DNA from: an uncultured Bacillota bacterium
GTDB lineage: Bacteria > Bacillota > Clostridia > Lachnospirales > Lachnospiraceae
DNA length: 64,000 bases
Direction: 5' to 3'
Assembly (NCBI GenBank): GCA_958352855.1
Contig: CATWQE010000006.1
Location: forward strand, 21,486 to 85,485
Positions within the stretch are counted from its first letter, which is position 1. Each line of letters starts with the position of its first letter. Under the pieces are notes generated by a model that saw only the letters and a list, made by a program, of their open reading frames with translations, had not been told where the DNA came from and searched no databases. Both the position numbers and the translations under genes were made by a program. Of this stretch, positions 8,202 to 16,754 are shown in pieces.

Positions 8202-10525
8202 AAAGCTATTTAAGCCTTATTCCAATTTCTGCAAAAGTACATAGGCGGCAAAGTCGCATGACGCGAATCTGCATTGTTCTTGCGGTGTTTCTTGTAACTG
8301 CAATTTTTTCTATGGCAGAGATGTGGACAGATGGGGAAATAACCGCAATGCGGAGTAATCATGGGGATTGGCACGTTGCCCTTCAAAATATGCCAGAAGA
8401 TAAAGCTGAACAGATTATAAATAATTCTAAGGTGGCATATTCCTCATGGTATGACGAAATTAATGTTAATGTAGATTGCAATTATTATATCAACGGAAAA
8501 AATGTTGTGTTGTATGGTGTTGAAGAAGCCTATGTTACAGATATTATGAAGTATCCGCTGGAAGGCTCATACCCACAAACAGAAAAAGAAATTGCCATTA
8601 GCGCAGATGCAAAAAATATTTTTGATGTTCAAATAGGCGACGATATAATTCTGAATACGCCTGCCGGTAATTTTAGTTATATAATATCTGGATTTTATGA
8701 AGATGATGAGGAGTTTAACGACATTATTGATGGAACCTGCATATATATGTGTAGAGCTGCGTTTGAGGAAGTGCGGAATCGAAATGGGTTAGAACCTGCA
8801 TCTCAATTTTATATTCGGTTTCAAAATGAGAATGGTTTGAGAAAAACGATTGCTGATATGAAAGAGCAATATTCCCTTACATCTGAGAATATTAGCGAAA
8901 ATACGGCTGTTTTGAGCCTGTTGGGAGCGAGCGGTAACGAAAGTGTAAATGCGCTTTATCCTTTGGCAATAGCTTGTTTTATTATCATACTAATTGCGGG
9001 AATCTTTATGATTGCAAGTTGCATGAACAGTAATGTTGCACAACGAACAAAATTTTTTGGAATGATGCGTTGTATTGGTGCAAGTAAGCAGCAGATTGTT
9101 CGTTTTGTAAGACTTGAAGCACTGAATTGGTGTAAAACAGCAATTCCTATTGGCTGCGCGTTAGGAACGGTAACTTGCTGGGGTGTGTGCCTGATATTAA
9201 AATTTATCGTAAAGGGTGAATGGGTAGATATGCCACTATTTTCAGTAAGCGTAAGCGGTATTCTCTGCGGAGCAGCCATAGGTATTATTACCGTATTTAT
9301 CGCAGCTAGGTCCCCGGCTAAACAAGCAGCAAAAGTTTCGCCCGTAGCGGCAATATCCGGCAATGCAGAAACATCAAAAAATATTGTCCATGCAGCAAAT
9401 ACAAGGCTTTTTAAAGTAGAAACTTCTCTGGGTGTCCACCATGCAATAAGAAAAAAGAAAAACTTAATCCTTATGACAGGCTCTTTTGCACTTACGATCA
9501 TGCTTTTTTTGACTTTTTCGGCGTGTCTTGATATTGTACACAAATTACTTCCATCAGTGAGTGATTTTACTCCGGACATTACGATTAGCAGTCAAGATGA
9601 ATCTAACTCCATAGACAAAAGCATATCAGAAAAAATTTCTGATATATCTGGGGTAGAAGCTATTTTTGGCATGATGTATAGTGTGGAATGTCCCACAGAA
9701 ATTAACGGGCATATGTCAACGATTGATGTATTTTCTCATGAGGATGCTATGATGGACAGCTTTAAAAAATCTGTTGTAAGCGGAAATATATCAAAAGTGT
9801 ACGGAAATTCTCAATATGTAATGGCAGTTTACAGTGACCAAACAGGACTGAATGTGGGAGATAAAATAAAAATGGGTACAGAAGAACTTGAAGTTGCGTG
9901 TGTTGTATCTGAGGGTGTGGGAAGTATTAGTGGTTCGGCTGTTGTGGTATGTTCGGAAGAAACTTACACACGTCTAATGGGTGAACAAGGCTACGCTATG
10001 TTAAGTGTTGTATTGGAAAAAGACATATCTGATACGGCAGTAAATAAAATTTATGACCTATCAGAAGGAAATGTAGTTGTAGACAGCAGAGCAGAAAATG
10101 AAGAAGTAAATGGTTCCTATTGGGTGTTCCGAATTGCGGCATACGGTTTTCTTGCTATTATTTCCTTGATAACCATATTGAATATTATGAACAGTGTTTC
10201 CATGGGGGTATCAGCAAGAATTAAACAATATGGGGCTATGCGTGCTGTTGGCATGGAAAGCAGACAGGTTACAAAAATGATAACTGCGGAAGCAGCCACA
10301 TATGCTATCTGTGGTGCTACTGTCGGAATTATACTTGGACTGCTGCTTCACTATCTGATTTACACGAAGATTGTGATTACTCATTTTGGTGGTTCATGGA
10401 ATATTCCTTTTACTGCTATTGCTATGGTGCTTTTATTGGTTGTTTTTTCGTGCATTATATCAATTCATACTCCAGCAAAGCGCATACGTAGTATGGAGAT
10501 TACTGAAACAATCAATGAACTATAA
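8198..10525 (+). CDS. FtsX-family ABC transporter permease
   Basis: 775 residues from ATG 8198, which sits about 10 nt after GGGGAGG; an in-frame GTG at 8189 is too close to that site. One N-terminal helix (about 22-42), an extracellular domain, three helices around 250-385 ending in SPAKQAAKVSPVAAI, a second single helix near 430, a second extracellular domain and three C-terminal helices. It is the membrane part of the regulator-kinase-ATPase-permease cassette. Likely role: export of, or resistance to, peptide antimicrobials together with signalling to the kinase (family-based inference). Confidence 0.9.
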   Translation: MKSYLSLIPISAKVHRRQSRMTRICIVLAVFLVTAIFSMAEMWTDGEITAMRSNHGDWHVALQNMPEDKAEQIINNSKVAYSSWYDEINVNVDCNYYINGKNVVLYGVEEAYVTDIMKYPLEGSYPQTEKEIAISADAKNIFDVQIGDDIILNTPAGNFSYIISGFYEDDEEFNDIIDGTCIYMCRAAFEEVRNRNGLEPASQFYIRFQNENGLRKTIADMKEQYSLTSENISENTAVLSLLGASGNESVNALYPLAIACFIIILIAGIFMIASCMNSNVAQRTKFFGMMRCIGASKQQIVRFVRLEALNWCKTAIPIGCALGTVTCWGVCLILKFIVKGEWVDMPLFSVSVSGILCGAAIGIITVFIAARSPAKQAAKVSPVAAISGNAETSKNIVHAANTRLFKVETSLGVHHAIRKKKNLILMTGSFALTIMLFLTFSACLDIVHKLLPSVSDFTPDITISSQDESNSIDKSISEKISDISGVEAIFGMMYSVECPTEINGHMSTIDVFSHEDAMMDSFKKSVVSGNISKVYGNSQYVMAVYSDQTGLNVGDKIKMGTEELEVACVVSEGVGSISGSAVVVCSEETYTRLMGEQGYAMLSVVLEKDISDTAVNKIYDLSEGNVVVDSRAENEEVNGSYWVFRIAAYGFLAIISLITILNIMNSVSMGVSARIKQYGAMRAVGMESRQVTKMITAEAATYAICGATVGIILGLLLHYLIYTKIVITHFGGSWNIPFTAIAMVLLLVVFSCIISIHTPAKRIRSMEITETINEL

Positions 10526-10817
10526 TTTAAAATTATTTTTGAGGTATGGGAAAATATTAATCTTATCTTTGTCAGTCAGTGAAGAGGATATATTAAAGAA
10601 ACTTTTGAAGGCGGTGGAAGGTTCAGTAGATATAGAAGACCGGACACTGCTTTCGGAAAAAATAGAACTGGCAGAACTGCAGATTTTGCTCCCAGAAAAG
10701 ATGGGTTACCGCAGATGCGGTTTGGACAGAGGAAGTCATGGACTATGAAAACACAGTCATGCGGTTTATGTTGAAACAGTTTGGGATATGGAATATAAAT
10801 TTAATCATGGCTTGTAA
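10526..10817 (+). pseudogene. Decayed gene remnants including an OmpR-type regulator C-terminus
   Basis: No intact gene lies between the permease and the MATE gene (340 nt). At 10714-10780 one frame reads DAVWTEEVMDYENTVMRFM. A shift of frame at about 10781 gives VWDMEYKFNHGL and a stop at 10815-10817. These match the VW..E....DENTVMVHI and VWGVGYKF ends of OmpR regulators with the middle deleted. Before this, about 10570-10710 encodes an unplaced stretch (SEEDILKKLLKAVEG and LLSEKIELAELQILLPEK) of unknown origin, without a start of its own. The 23 bases at 10714-10736 are identical to 5513-5535. Confidence 0.6.
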
Positions 10818-10820
10818 GGA

Positions 10821-10854
10821 GAAAGCGGTGCTGCATGTGGTCAGTACCGCTTTC
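10821..10854. terminator. Hairpin between convergent regulator remnant and MATE gene
   Basis: GAAAGCGGTGCTG (10821-10833) pairs with CAGTACCGCTTTC (10842-10854) over a 13-bp stem with one G-U pair. No good T-tract follows on either strand, so termination is likely but not certain. Confidence 0.5.
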
Positions 10855-10865
10855 GATATGGTATA

Positions 10866-12227
10866 TCAGTTTACTTGAGTTTCAGAAAGATTTAGTTGTT
10901 TATGGAGAGAAAGCGCCATAAACAGACTGATAAGAAAAGAAAGGACATCCGCGATTGGTTGTGCATACAAAATTCCATTTAATCCCCATATGGAGGGAAG
11001 AATGAGGATAACAGGGATAAAGCAGAGTCCTTGTCTGCATGCCCCAAGTAAGAAGCCTTCTTTTCCTTTCCCCAATGCAAGGAAAAGAGAAGAATACACT
11101 GTGTAATAGCCAAAGAGCATAAAGGTAATACCATTGATGCGTAAGGAATTGGCTCCGATGCGGATCATTTCTGCATTTCCGGTTGTAAATTGTGAGACGA
11201 TTTGTGTTGGAAAGAGGGAAAATCCAAAGCCTACAACAACACAAAAAATCGTTGACCAGAGAATGGAGGTTTTGATTGCCTGACCCAGTCGGTGGTATTT
11301 CTTTGCACCATAGCTGTATCCGGCAATAGGCTGGAATCCTTTCATAAAGCCGAATACAGTCAGACTACCCATAGAAACAAGCCGGGTGACAACTCCCACT
11401 CCGGCGATAGCTGCATCTCCATAAGTACCGGCAGCATTATTGATCAGAGAAATGGAAAGGCTTGTTAAGAGTTGAAATACAAGGGTAGGTACTCCAATTT
11501 TGAATATTTCTGAAAAAATCTCTTTGGAAAAGGAACAGTCTTTTAAGCGGAAACGAAAAATACTTTTTTTGCTGAAAAGATAGTATAGGTAAACGAGTGT
11601 AGATACTACCTGTGAAATCGCAGTTGCAATGGCTGCACCTGCAACGCCCAAATCAAAAGTGTAGATAAAAATCGGATCTAAAACAATATTTAAGATTGCT
11701 CCTGTCAGCAGGGCAAACATGGTAGTCTTAGCAGCACCTTCGCTTGTGACGATATTATTCATGGTAACATTAAATACATTGAAAATACAAGAAATGATGT
11801 AAATTCCTGCATAGGTCATTGCGTAAGGGAGAATGCTTTTGGTTGCTCCGAGAAGAATTAAAATCGGCTTTAGGAATACAACGCAGAAAAGAATGAGAAT
11901 GATACCTGCGGATAAACTGCAATAGAGAGAAGTGCTTGCAACTTTATTCGCCTGTTCCTCTTTCCTTTGTCCTAATAATCGTGAAATATAGGATGCTGCT
12001 CCATTTCCAAATAGTAATCCCAAACCAACGACCACTTGTCCAAGAGGGTAAACGATAGAAATTGCACCCATTTGACTTTCCCCTAATCCGCCTACAAAGT
12101 ATGCGTCTACAAGGTTATACAAAGCATTGATCAGCATTCCGATCATGGTTGGAATTCCCATAGCCAAGAGTGCTTTGGGAATAGGGGCATTTCCCAGTAA
12201 TTCCATTTTTTGTTTTTGGTTGTTCAT
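10866..12227 (-). CDS. MATE family efflux transporter
   Basis: 453 residues with about 12 hydrophobic helices in two similar halves, the normal size for MATE (NorM/DinF/MepA-like) drug/sodium antiporters. The N-terminal GNAPIPKALLAMGIPTMIGML and the glycine-rich GNGAASYISRLLGQ stretch are typical of the MepA-like branch in Clostridia. AAAGGAG lies 10 nt before ATG 12227. It is divergent from a PadR-type regulator, and both promoters are covered by twin palindromes, so local repression and induction by a drug-like ligand are inferred. Substrate cannot be told. Confidence 0.93.
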   Translation of the reverse strand: MNNQKQKMELLGNAPIPKALLAMGIPTMIGMLINALYNLVDAYFVGGLGESQMGAISIVYPLGQVVVGLGLLFGNGAASYISRLLGQRKEEQANKVASTSLYCSLSAGIILILFCVVFLKPILILLGATKSILPYAMTYAGIYIISCIFNVFNVTMNNIVTSEGAAKTTMFALLTGAILNIVLDPIFIYTFDLGVAGAAIATAISQVVSTLVYLYYLFSKKSIFRFRLKDCSFSKEIFSEIFKIGVPTLVFQLLTSLSISLINNAAGTYGDAAIAGVGVVTRLVSMGSLTVFGFMKGFQPIAGYSYGAKKYHRLGQAIKTSILWSTIFCVVVGFGFSLFPTQIVSQFTTGNAEMIRIGANSLRINGITFMLFGYYTVYSSLFLALGKGKEGFLLGACRQGLCFIPVILILPSIWGLNGILYAQPIADVLSFLISLFMALSLHKQLNLSETQVN

Positions 12228-12265
12228 CGTGTGTAACTCCTTTCACTTGATATATGATGTAAAAT

Positions 12266-12288
12266 ATACTACTATAAAATATAGTAGT
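12266..12288. promoter_or_regulatory. Palindromic operator 1 (probable PadR site)
   Basis: ATACTACTATA, a short AT centre and TATAGTAGT form a near-perfect palindrome. It overlaps the likely minus-strand -10 (TATAGT, complement of 12271-12276) of the MATE gene and abuts the -35 of the regulator gene. It matches operator 2 closely. Confidence 0.7.
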
Positions 12289-12316
12289 TGAAATGCAAAA
12301 GTTATACTACTATAAT
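12288..12316 (+). promoter_or_regulatory. SigA-type promoter of the PadR regulator gene
   Basis: TTGAAA (12288-12293), a 17-nt spacer and perfect TATAAT (12311-12316). Both boxes touch the operator palindromes. The likely opposite promoter uses TTGCAT (complement of 12293-12298) and TATAGT with a 16-nt spacer. Confidence 0.75.
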
Positions 12317-12326
12317 TTACAGTAGT
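12304..12326. promoter_or_regulatory. Palindromic operator 2 (probable PadR site)
   Basis: ATACTACTATAATTTACAGTAGT repeats the half sites ATACTACT and AGTAGT of operator 1, 38 bp away. It covers the -10 box of the regulator promoter, so autorepression is expected. Confidence 0.7.
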
Positions 12327-12352
12327 TGTCAAGATGGAAGGAGGAACAAGAA

Positions 12353-12880
12353 GTGGCGACCATTGACTTAATTGTGTTAGGAATGTTAAAAAAAGAAGAA
12401 TTAAGCGCGTATGACATTCAGAAACTGGTAGAATACCGGAATATCTCAAAATGGGTAAAGGTAAGCACACCCTCTATTTATAAAAAAGTGCTTCAGTTGG
12501 AACAGAAAGGTTTGGTTTCCAGCCGAACGGAAAAAGAAGGAAATATGCCGGAAAAAGCAGTATATTCTTTGACAGAAAACGGAGAGACAGAGTTTGAAAA
12601 ACTGATGCATGAACTTTCTAAAAAGCCAATTCATATGTTTTTAGATTTCAATGCAGTCATTGTAAATTTAGAAAGCATGCCCAAGGAAGCACAGAAAGAA
12701 TGTCTGGATGAGATAGAAATGAATATAGAGATTCTTTTGAACTATTTGGAAGAGAATCAGAAATGGAAAGAAAAAGCAAAGGATGTTCCGGCAACAGGCA
12801 TGGCGGTACTTCGTCAGCAACTTATGTTGGCACAGGCAATTAAAGCATGGATTGCTGATTTGAAAAAAACGTTGTTTTAG
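12353..12880 (+). CDS. PadR family transcriptional regulator
   Basis: 175 residues from GTG 12353, which follows AAGGAGGAACAAGAA; an upstream in-frame ATG at 12326 has no ribosome site and lies inside operator 2. The N-terminus (IDLIVLGMLKKEELSAYDI) is the characteristic PadR start. The winged helix spans about 10-85 (SIYKKVLQLEQKGLV, AVYSLTENG), and a C-terminal dimerisation helix region (about 95-175) is of the longer subfamily-2 type. It probably represses itself and the divergent MATE exporter gene through the twin sites between them. The ligand is unknown. Confidence 0.88.
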   Translation: MATIDLIVLGMLKKEELSAYDIQKLVEYRNISKWVKVSTPSIYKKVLQLEQKGLVSSRTEKEGNMPEKAVYSLTENGETEFEKLMHELSKKPIHMFLDFNAVIVNLESMPKEAQKECLDEIEMNIEILLNYLEENQKWKEKAKDVPATGMAVLRQQLMLAQAIKAWIADLKKTLF

Positions 12881-12920
12881 TGGCAGATTGTGTATCAGCC
12901 TACCTAAATTTGTAATTATA

Positions 12921-12929
12921 TGATACAAT
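12921..12929 (+). promoter_or_regulatory. Possible extended -10 promoter of the ATPase/nuclease pair
   Basis: TGATACAAT is an extended -10 (TG-N-TACAAT) within the 133-nt gap before the ATPase gene. No good -35 is seen 17 nt upstream. Transcription may also read through from the PadR gene. Confidence 0.4.
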
Positions 12930-13013
12930 GATAAAAATTACATGCGGATATGAACTTTAGAATAGTAAAAATGGAAATTGTAGATATAGAAATCAAAACA
13001 GGAGGCAAATTCG

Positions 13014-14078
13014 GTGAACATAAAAAAACTAATTTTAAACAATTTCATGCTTTTTGAAAATGCTGAGATTGATTGGGGGAAAAATATTAATGTTATTTGC
13101 GGAGAAAACAGTACAGGGAAGACAACATTACTGAAGGTTATGTATTCTGTGTTAAAACCTCTTAGTAAAGGAAATAAGGAAGCTATAAATAAAGAGATGG
13201 AGGAACAGTTATTCGTAAATAAGCTGCAAGGTGTTTTTCGACCAGACGGAATGAAAATAGGAAGGCTTGTAAGTCGAAAACAGGGAAGTAACCGGACTGA
13301 TTTCGAAGTCCTTTTGGATAAAAATCAAAAAATAACTATGGGATTTGGAAACCGTCAGGAAAATCACGCGGATATTAAAATAGATGCATCAAAATTTTCA
13401 GGAATGTATGATGTTATTTATATTCCAACAAAAGAAATGATTTCTACAACAGAGCATTTTGCTTCGCTGTATGAGGAATATCATATAGATTTTGAAGAAA
13501 TGTATTATGATCTGGCAAAGTTATTGGATCGTCCATTATCCAAAGGACCAAATACAAATGAACAAAATGAAGTTTTAAAAAGTTTTGAAGAAATAATGAA
13601 AGGGCAGATTGTTCAACGGGATAAAAAATTCTATTTAAAAGTTCGTGGTGAAGGAGAGTTTGAAATGGGATTACTCTCTGATGGTTACAGAAAACTGGCA
13701 ATGATTGTTTATCTGATTTTATCTGGAAGCATGAATAAAAATACAATTCTTTTCTGGGATGAGCCGGAAACGAATATGAATCCGAAAACGATTCGTCCGA
13801 TTGTTCAGGCATTGGTTGCGTTAGCTAAAATGGGCGTTCAGATTTTTGTTACAACCCATGATTACTTTGTTCAGCAGGAATTTAATATGCTGACAGTGTA
13901 TCCGGAATTGAACCCGGAATGTCTTGACATTCGATTTATGTCATTATATCGTGACGGAGAGATGAACGATGTGAAATATGAACTGGAAAAGACAGCATCT
14001 GATTTAAAACATAATGCAATTATGCAGGAATTTGATGCAATGTATGACAGAGAACAGGAGTTTATCTATGGTCATTAA
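13014..14078 (+). CDS. AAA/ABC-type ATPase of a putative two-gene defence module
   Basis: 354 residues. Start is GTG 13014 with AGGAGG 8 nt upstream. Walker A GENSTGKT occupies residues 30-37. An ABC-like signature region LLSDGYRKLAMIV lies near residue 225, Walker B with catalytic Glu (ILFWDEPETNMNP) near 247, and the H-loop FVTTHDYF near 283. This is the SMC/RecF/OLD-like AAA_15/AAA_21 class. No C-terminal TOPRIM is present, unlike full OLD proteins; the nuclease role appears to be supplied by the next gene, which overlaps by 11 nt. Family members are often antiviral ATPases that control a nuclease partner. The defence role here is inferred. Confidence 0.85.
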   Translation: MNIKKLILNNFMLFENAEIDWGKNINVICGENSTGKTTLLKVMYSVLKPLSKGNKEAINKEMEEQLFVNKLQGVFRPDGMKIGRLVSRKQGSNRTDFEVLLDKNQKITMGFGNRQENHADIKIDASKFSGMYDVIYIPTKEMISTTEHFASLYEEYHIDFEEMYYDLAKLLDRPLSKGPNTNEQNEVLKSFEEIMKGQIVQRDKKFYLKVRGEGEFEMGLLSDGYRKLAMIVYLILSGSMNKNTILFWDEPETNMNPKTIRPIVQALVALAKMGVQIFVTTHDYFVQQEFNMLTVYPELNPECLDIRFMSLYRDGEMNDVKYELEKTASDLKHNAIMQEFDAMYDREQEFIYGH

Positions 14079-14664
14079 AGAAGAAAGTGGATTGAAATTT
14101 GGATTTCCAGATGAAAATTCTGTGGTTAAATTCGATGATACGAAATATTATCGTAATTTGTTTAACGCACTTCCAGAATCCAAAGGCGTAGACTTTATTT
14201 CAGCAGGTAAAGATGTTATTTCATTTATTGAAGTGAAAAATTGCATTGGGGATGAAGGAAATAATCGTTGGAGAATTGTAGCGGATAATCAAAAACGTAA
14301 TACAACAGCCACCAAGATTGATGTAAAAGGACGAGATAGTTTAGACATAGAGGTATCGCAAAAGGTTGCAATGACATTAGCTGCATTAAGTGGTGCAAGA
14401 ACTTTTGGTGACAGAAAGGAATCACTGGATGAACTGATTGATACGCTTGCTACTGTATTTTCGGATGAATTTGCAAAAGATAAAATGAAAAAGTATGTTA
14501 TCTTGTTTTTAGAAGGAAATTTTGGCACTCATACGAATTCCAAAAAGATGATCATGGAGAAATTGCAGAGAAGTATCAGTAAAAAGATGCGTTGGCTTGA
14601 TTGTAAAGTATCTGTCGTAGATTCGGCTACATATAATGAGAAAATCTTTAAGATTGTATCTTAA
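14068..14664 (+). CDS. Putative PD-(D/E)xK nuclease-fold partner of the ATPase
   Basis: 198 residues from ATG 14068, preceded by ACAGGAG; a longer in-frame start at 14014 has no site. I do not recognise a named family. Residues 40-58 contain D42, then E55 and K57 in FIEVKN, which fits the D...ExK active site of restriction-endonuclease-like folds. A helix with SQKVAMTLAAL follows. The rest is mixed alpha/beta, with a C-terminal strand KYVILFLEG. The gene overlaps the ATPase gene by 11 nt, implying a complex. A nuclease effector gated by the ATPase is the most economical idea, but it rests on one short motif. Confidence 0.7.
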   Translation: MVIKEESGLKFGFPDENSVVKFDDTKYYRNLFNALPESKGVDFISAGKDVISFIEVKNCIGDEGNNRWRIVADNQKRNTTATKIDVKGRDSLDIEVSQKVAMTLAALSGARTFGDRKESLDELIDTLATVFSDEFAKDKMKKYVILFLEGNFGTHTNSKKMIMEKLQRSISKKMRWLDCKVSVVDSATYNEKIFKIVS

Positions 14665-14678
14665 TTGACATTTCAGCA

Positions 14679-14707
14679 GGGACACTTTGACAGGTGTCCT
14701 TTTTTTG
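14679..14707 (+). terminator. Rho-independent terminator after the ATPase/nuclease pair
   Basis: GGACAC (14680-14685) pairs with GTGTCC (14694-14699) around an 8-nt loop, followed by a run of seven or more T. Confidence 0.8.
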
Positions 14708-14782
14708 AGAAAAATAACAGAACCAAATCCCCCTGCCCCGCGTACCATAAAGTAAGAAAATGCCAGAAAAGGGAGAAGAAAA

Positions 14783-15799
14783 ATGGCATTAAAAGGAATT
14801 GATGTAAGCCGCTGGCAGGGGAACATTGACTGGAGGAAAGTGAAAAGTGCAGGTATAGAGTTTACTATGATTCGTGGAGGATACGGAAGCAATCATGTGG
14901 ATGCCAGATTTCATGAGAATGCGAAGGGAGCAAATGCAGCAGGCATTCCCATGGGAATCTACTGGTTTTCTTATGCGTTGAATCCGGAAATGGCACGACA
15001 GGAAGCGCGGTATGCGGTAGCTCTTGCAAGACAGTATGAGACTTCGTGGCCGGTTGCCTATGATTTTGAGTATGATTCGGTAGCCAATGCAGAGAAAAAC
15101 GGAGTGACCATTACCAGGGGGCTTGCCACTCAGATGGCTAAGGCCTTTTGTGAAGAGGTGAAGAAACTGGGCTATACGCCTATGTTTTATGCAAATCTGG
15201 AATATCTGGAGAAATATTTTGACCGCAGCCAGTTGCCTTATGATTTGTGGTATGCCCAGTATGCGCCGACAGCAGAGGTGAAGGAGAAGGCAATCTGGCA
15301 GTATTCCAGCAAGGGCAGGATTGCGGGGATTGAGGGAGCAGTGGATTTGAACTATGGTTATAAGGATTACGGAAACGGGGGCCAGATTCAGCCGGAACCT
15401 GCACCCACACCACAAGGAACTACACTAGAGCTGGCGGCTGCTGTGATGCAGGGGAAATACGGAGTAGAGGAAGCCAGGAGAAAAGCTTTAGGGAGCCGCT
15501 ATGAGGAAGTACAGAGCTTTATTAATCATATTGCCGGGGCATCCACAGACACACTGGTAAAAGAGGTGCTGCAAGGCAGATATGGAAACGGAAAAATCAG
15601 GGAGCTTGTACTGGGAACCAGATATCAGGCGGTGCAAAACAGGATTAATGGAGCACAGTATTATACCATTCGTCCCGGTGACACCTTGTCCGGCATTGCC
15701 GCAAAATACGGAACCACCTACCAACAGCTTGCCCGAATAAATGGTATTGCAAACCCTGACAAAATTTATGCGGGACAGAGAATTAAGGTAAAACTTTAA
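14783..15799 (+). CDS. GH25 lysozyme with two Cpl-7-type repeats and a LysM domain
   Basis: 338 residues. A GH25 N-acetylmuramidase domain (about 3-185) shows the conserved GIDVSRWQGNIDW start and the acidic VAYDFEYD strand. Two CW_7 (Cpl-7 type) wall-binding repeats follow at about 213-247 (LAAAVMQGKYG) and 255-288 (VKEVLQGRYGNG), then a C-terminal LysM (about 290-337; YTIRPGDTLSGIAAKYG). GGGAGAAG precedes ATG. There is no signal peptide, as in phage endolysins, yet no phage genes surround it. It may be a domesticated lysin, exported by another route or released by lysis. It hydrolyses the MurNAc-GlcNAc bond of peptidoglycan (family knowledge). Confidence 0.92.
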   Translation: MALKGIDVSRWQGNIDWRKVKSAGIEFTMIRGGYGSNHVDARFHENAKGANAAGIPMGIYWFSYALNPEMARQEARYAVALARQYETSWPVAYDFEYDSVANAEKNGVTITRGLATQMAKAFCEEVKKLGYTPMFYANLEYLEKYFDRSQLPYDLWYAQYAPTAEVKEKAIWQYSSKGRIAGIEGAVDLNYGYKDYGNGGQIQPEPAPTPQGTTLELAAAVMQGKYGVEEARRKALGSRYEEVQSFINHIAGASTDTLVKEVLQGRYGNGKIRELVLGTRYQAVQNRINGAQYYTIRPGDTLSGIAAKYGTTYQQLARINGIANPDKIYAGQRIKVKL

Positions 15800-15811
15800 G
15801 TTTATTTAACT

Positions 15812-15839
15812 TTTGTATTCTTTTATTTCGTGCTAAAAT
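15812..15839 (+). promoter_or_regulatory. Possible promoter of the patatin-like gene
   Basis: TTTGTA (15812-15817), a 16-nt spacer and TAAAAT (15834-15839) lie 27 nt before the start codon. The -35 is weak. Confidence 0.45.
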
Positions 15840-15865
15840 AGAGAAATAGAAAGAAGGTAACAGTC

Positions 15866-16735
15866 ATGACAGAGATAAAACAAACAGGTTTAGTGTTAGA
15901 AGGCGGAGGAATGCGGGGCGCTTTTACTACGGGAGTGCTGGATTTTTTTCTGGACTTTCTGGATAAAGAATTTTCCTTTCATTCCTGCTTAGGCGTTTCA
16001 GCAGGTGCTATCCATGCCTGCAGCTTTTTGTCCAAACAGAGAAGGCGGGGCTTTGAAACGAATACGGAATATTTGGAAGAAGAACAGTATTGCAGCTTTA
16101 AGAATCTGGTGAAAACAGGGGATTTATTTGATGCGGATTTTTGCTATAAGACCATTCCAGATGAGTTAAATCCTTACGATTATAAAACCTTTGAGGAAAA
16201 TCCAACCAGGTTTTATGCAGTAGTAACAAATTGCAGAACCGGAGAGGCAGAGTATAAGCAGATTACAGATATGCACAAGGGTATTTATTATGTACGGGCT
16301 TCCGGTTCTCTGCCACTGGTGTCCAGAACAGTATGGATTCAGAAGCAGCCATATCTGGATGGCGGTGTGGCAGATTCCATTCCTGTTAAGAAATCAGAAG
16401 AATTGGGAAATGAGAAAAATGTGGTGGTGCTCACCAGGGAACGCGGGTATCAAAAAGGGCCAAATAAGTTAATGCCCATGGCATATTTACGCTACCAAAA
16501 AGAATTTCCCAATCTGGTCCGCCAGATGAAAAACAGGCATATCCGCTATAATGAGACCCTGAAATATCTTTATGAACAGGAAAAGCAGGGAAAGGTTTTC
16601 ATTCTGTGTCCAAAAGAACCAGTAGAAATCGGCAGGGTGGAAAAGGATAAGGAAAAATTGGAGAAGCTATATACACAGGGCTATGATACAGCCAGAGAGC
16701 AGTACCAGGAATTAAGAGCGTTTCTGGGGCTTTGA
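15866..16735 (+). CDS. Patatin-like phospholipase family protein
   Basis: 289 residues, single patatin domain. The oxyanion motif GGGMRGAF (about 12-19), nucleophile elbow LGVSAGAIHA (Ser about 44) and catalytic Asp in YLDGGVADSIPV (about 168) form the Ser-Asp dyad of the YjjU/RssA branch. No signal peptide or membrane helix, so it should act in the cytosol or at the inner membrane face on lipid acyl esters. AGAAGGTAAC precedes the ATG. It lies 19 nt before ppx and is probably in the same transcript. The physiological substrate is not known for this branch. Confidence 0.9.
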   Translation: MTEIKQTGLVLEGGGMRGAFTTGVLDFFLDFLDKEFSFHSCLGVSAGAIHACSFLSKQRRRGFETNTEYLEEEQYCSFKNLVKTGDLFDADFCYKTIPDELNPYDYKTFEENPTRFYAVVTNCRTGEAEYKQITDMHKGIYYVRASGSLPLVSRTVWIQKQPYLDGGVADSIPVKKSEELGNEKNVVVLTRERGYQKGPNKLMPMAYLRYQKEFPNLVRQMKNRHIRYNETLKYLYEQEKQGKVFILCPKEPVEIGRVEKDKEKLEKLYTQGYDTAREQYQELRAFLGL

Positions 16736-16754
16736 GGCAGAAGAGAGGAAATAT

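Noticed and set aside
8956..9579. Minus-strand open frame of 207 codons inside the permease gene
   Set aside because: Lies opposite transmembrane coding sequence and lacks a plausible start; a shadow.
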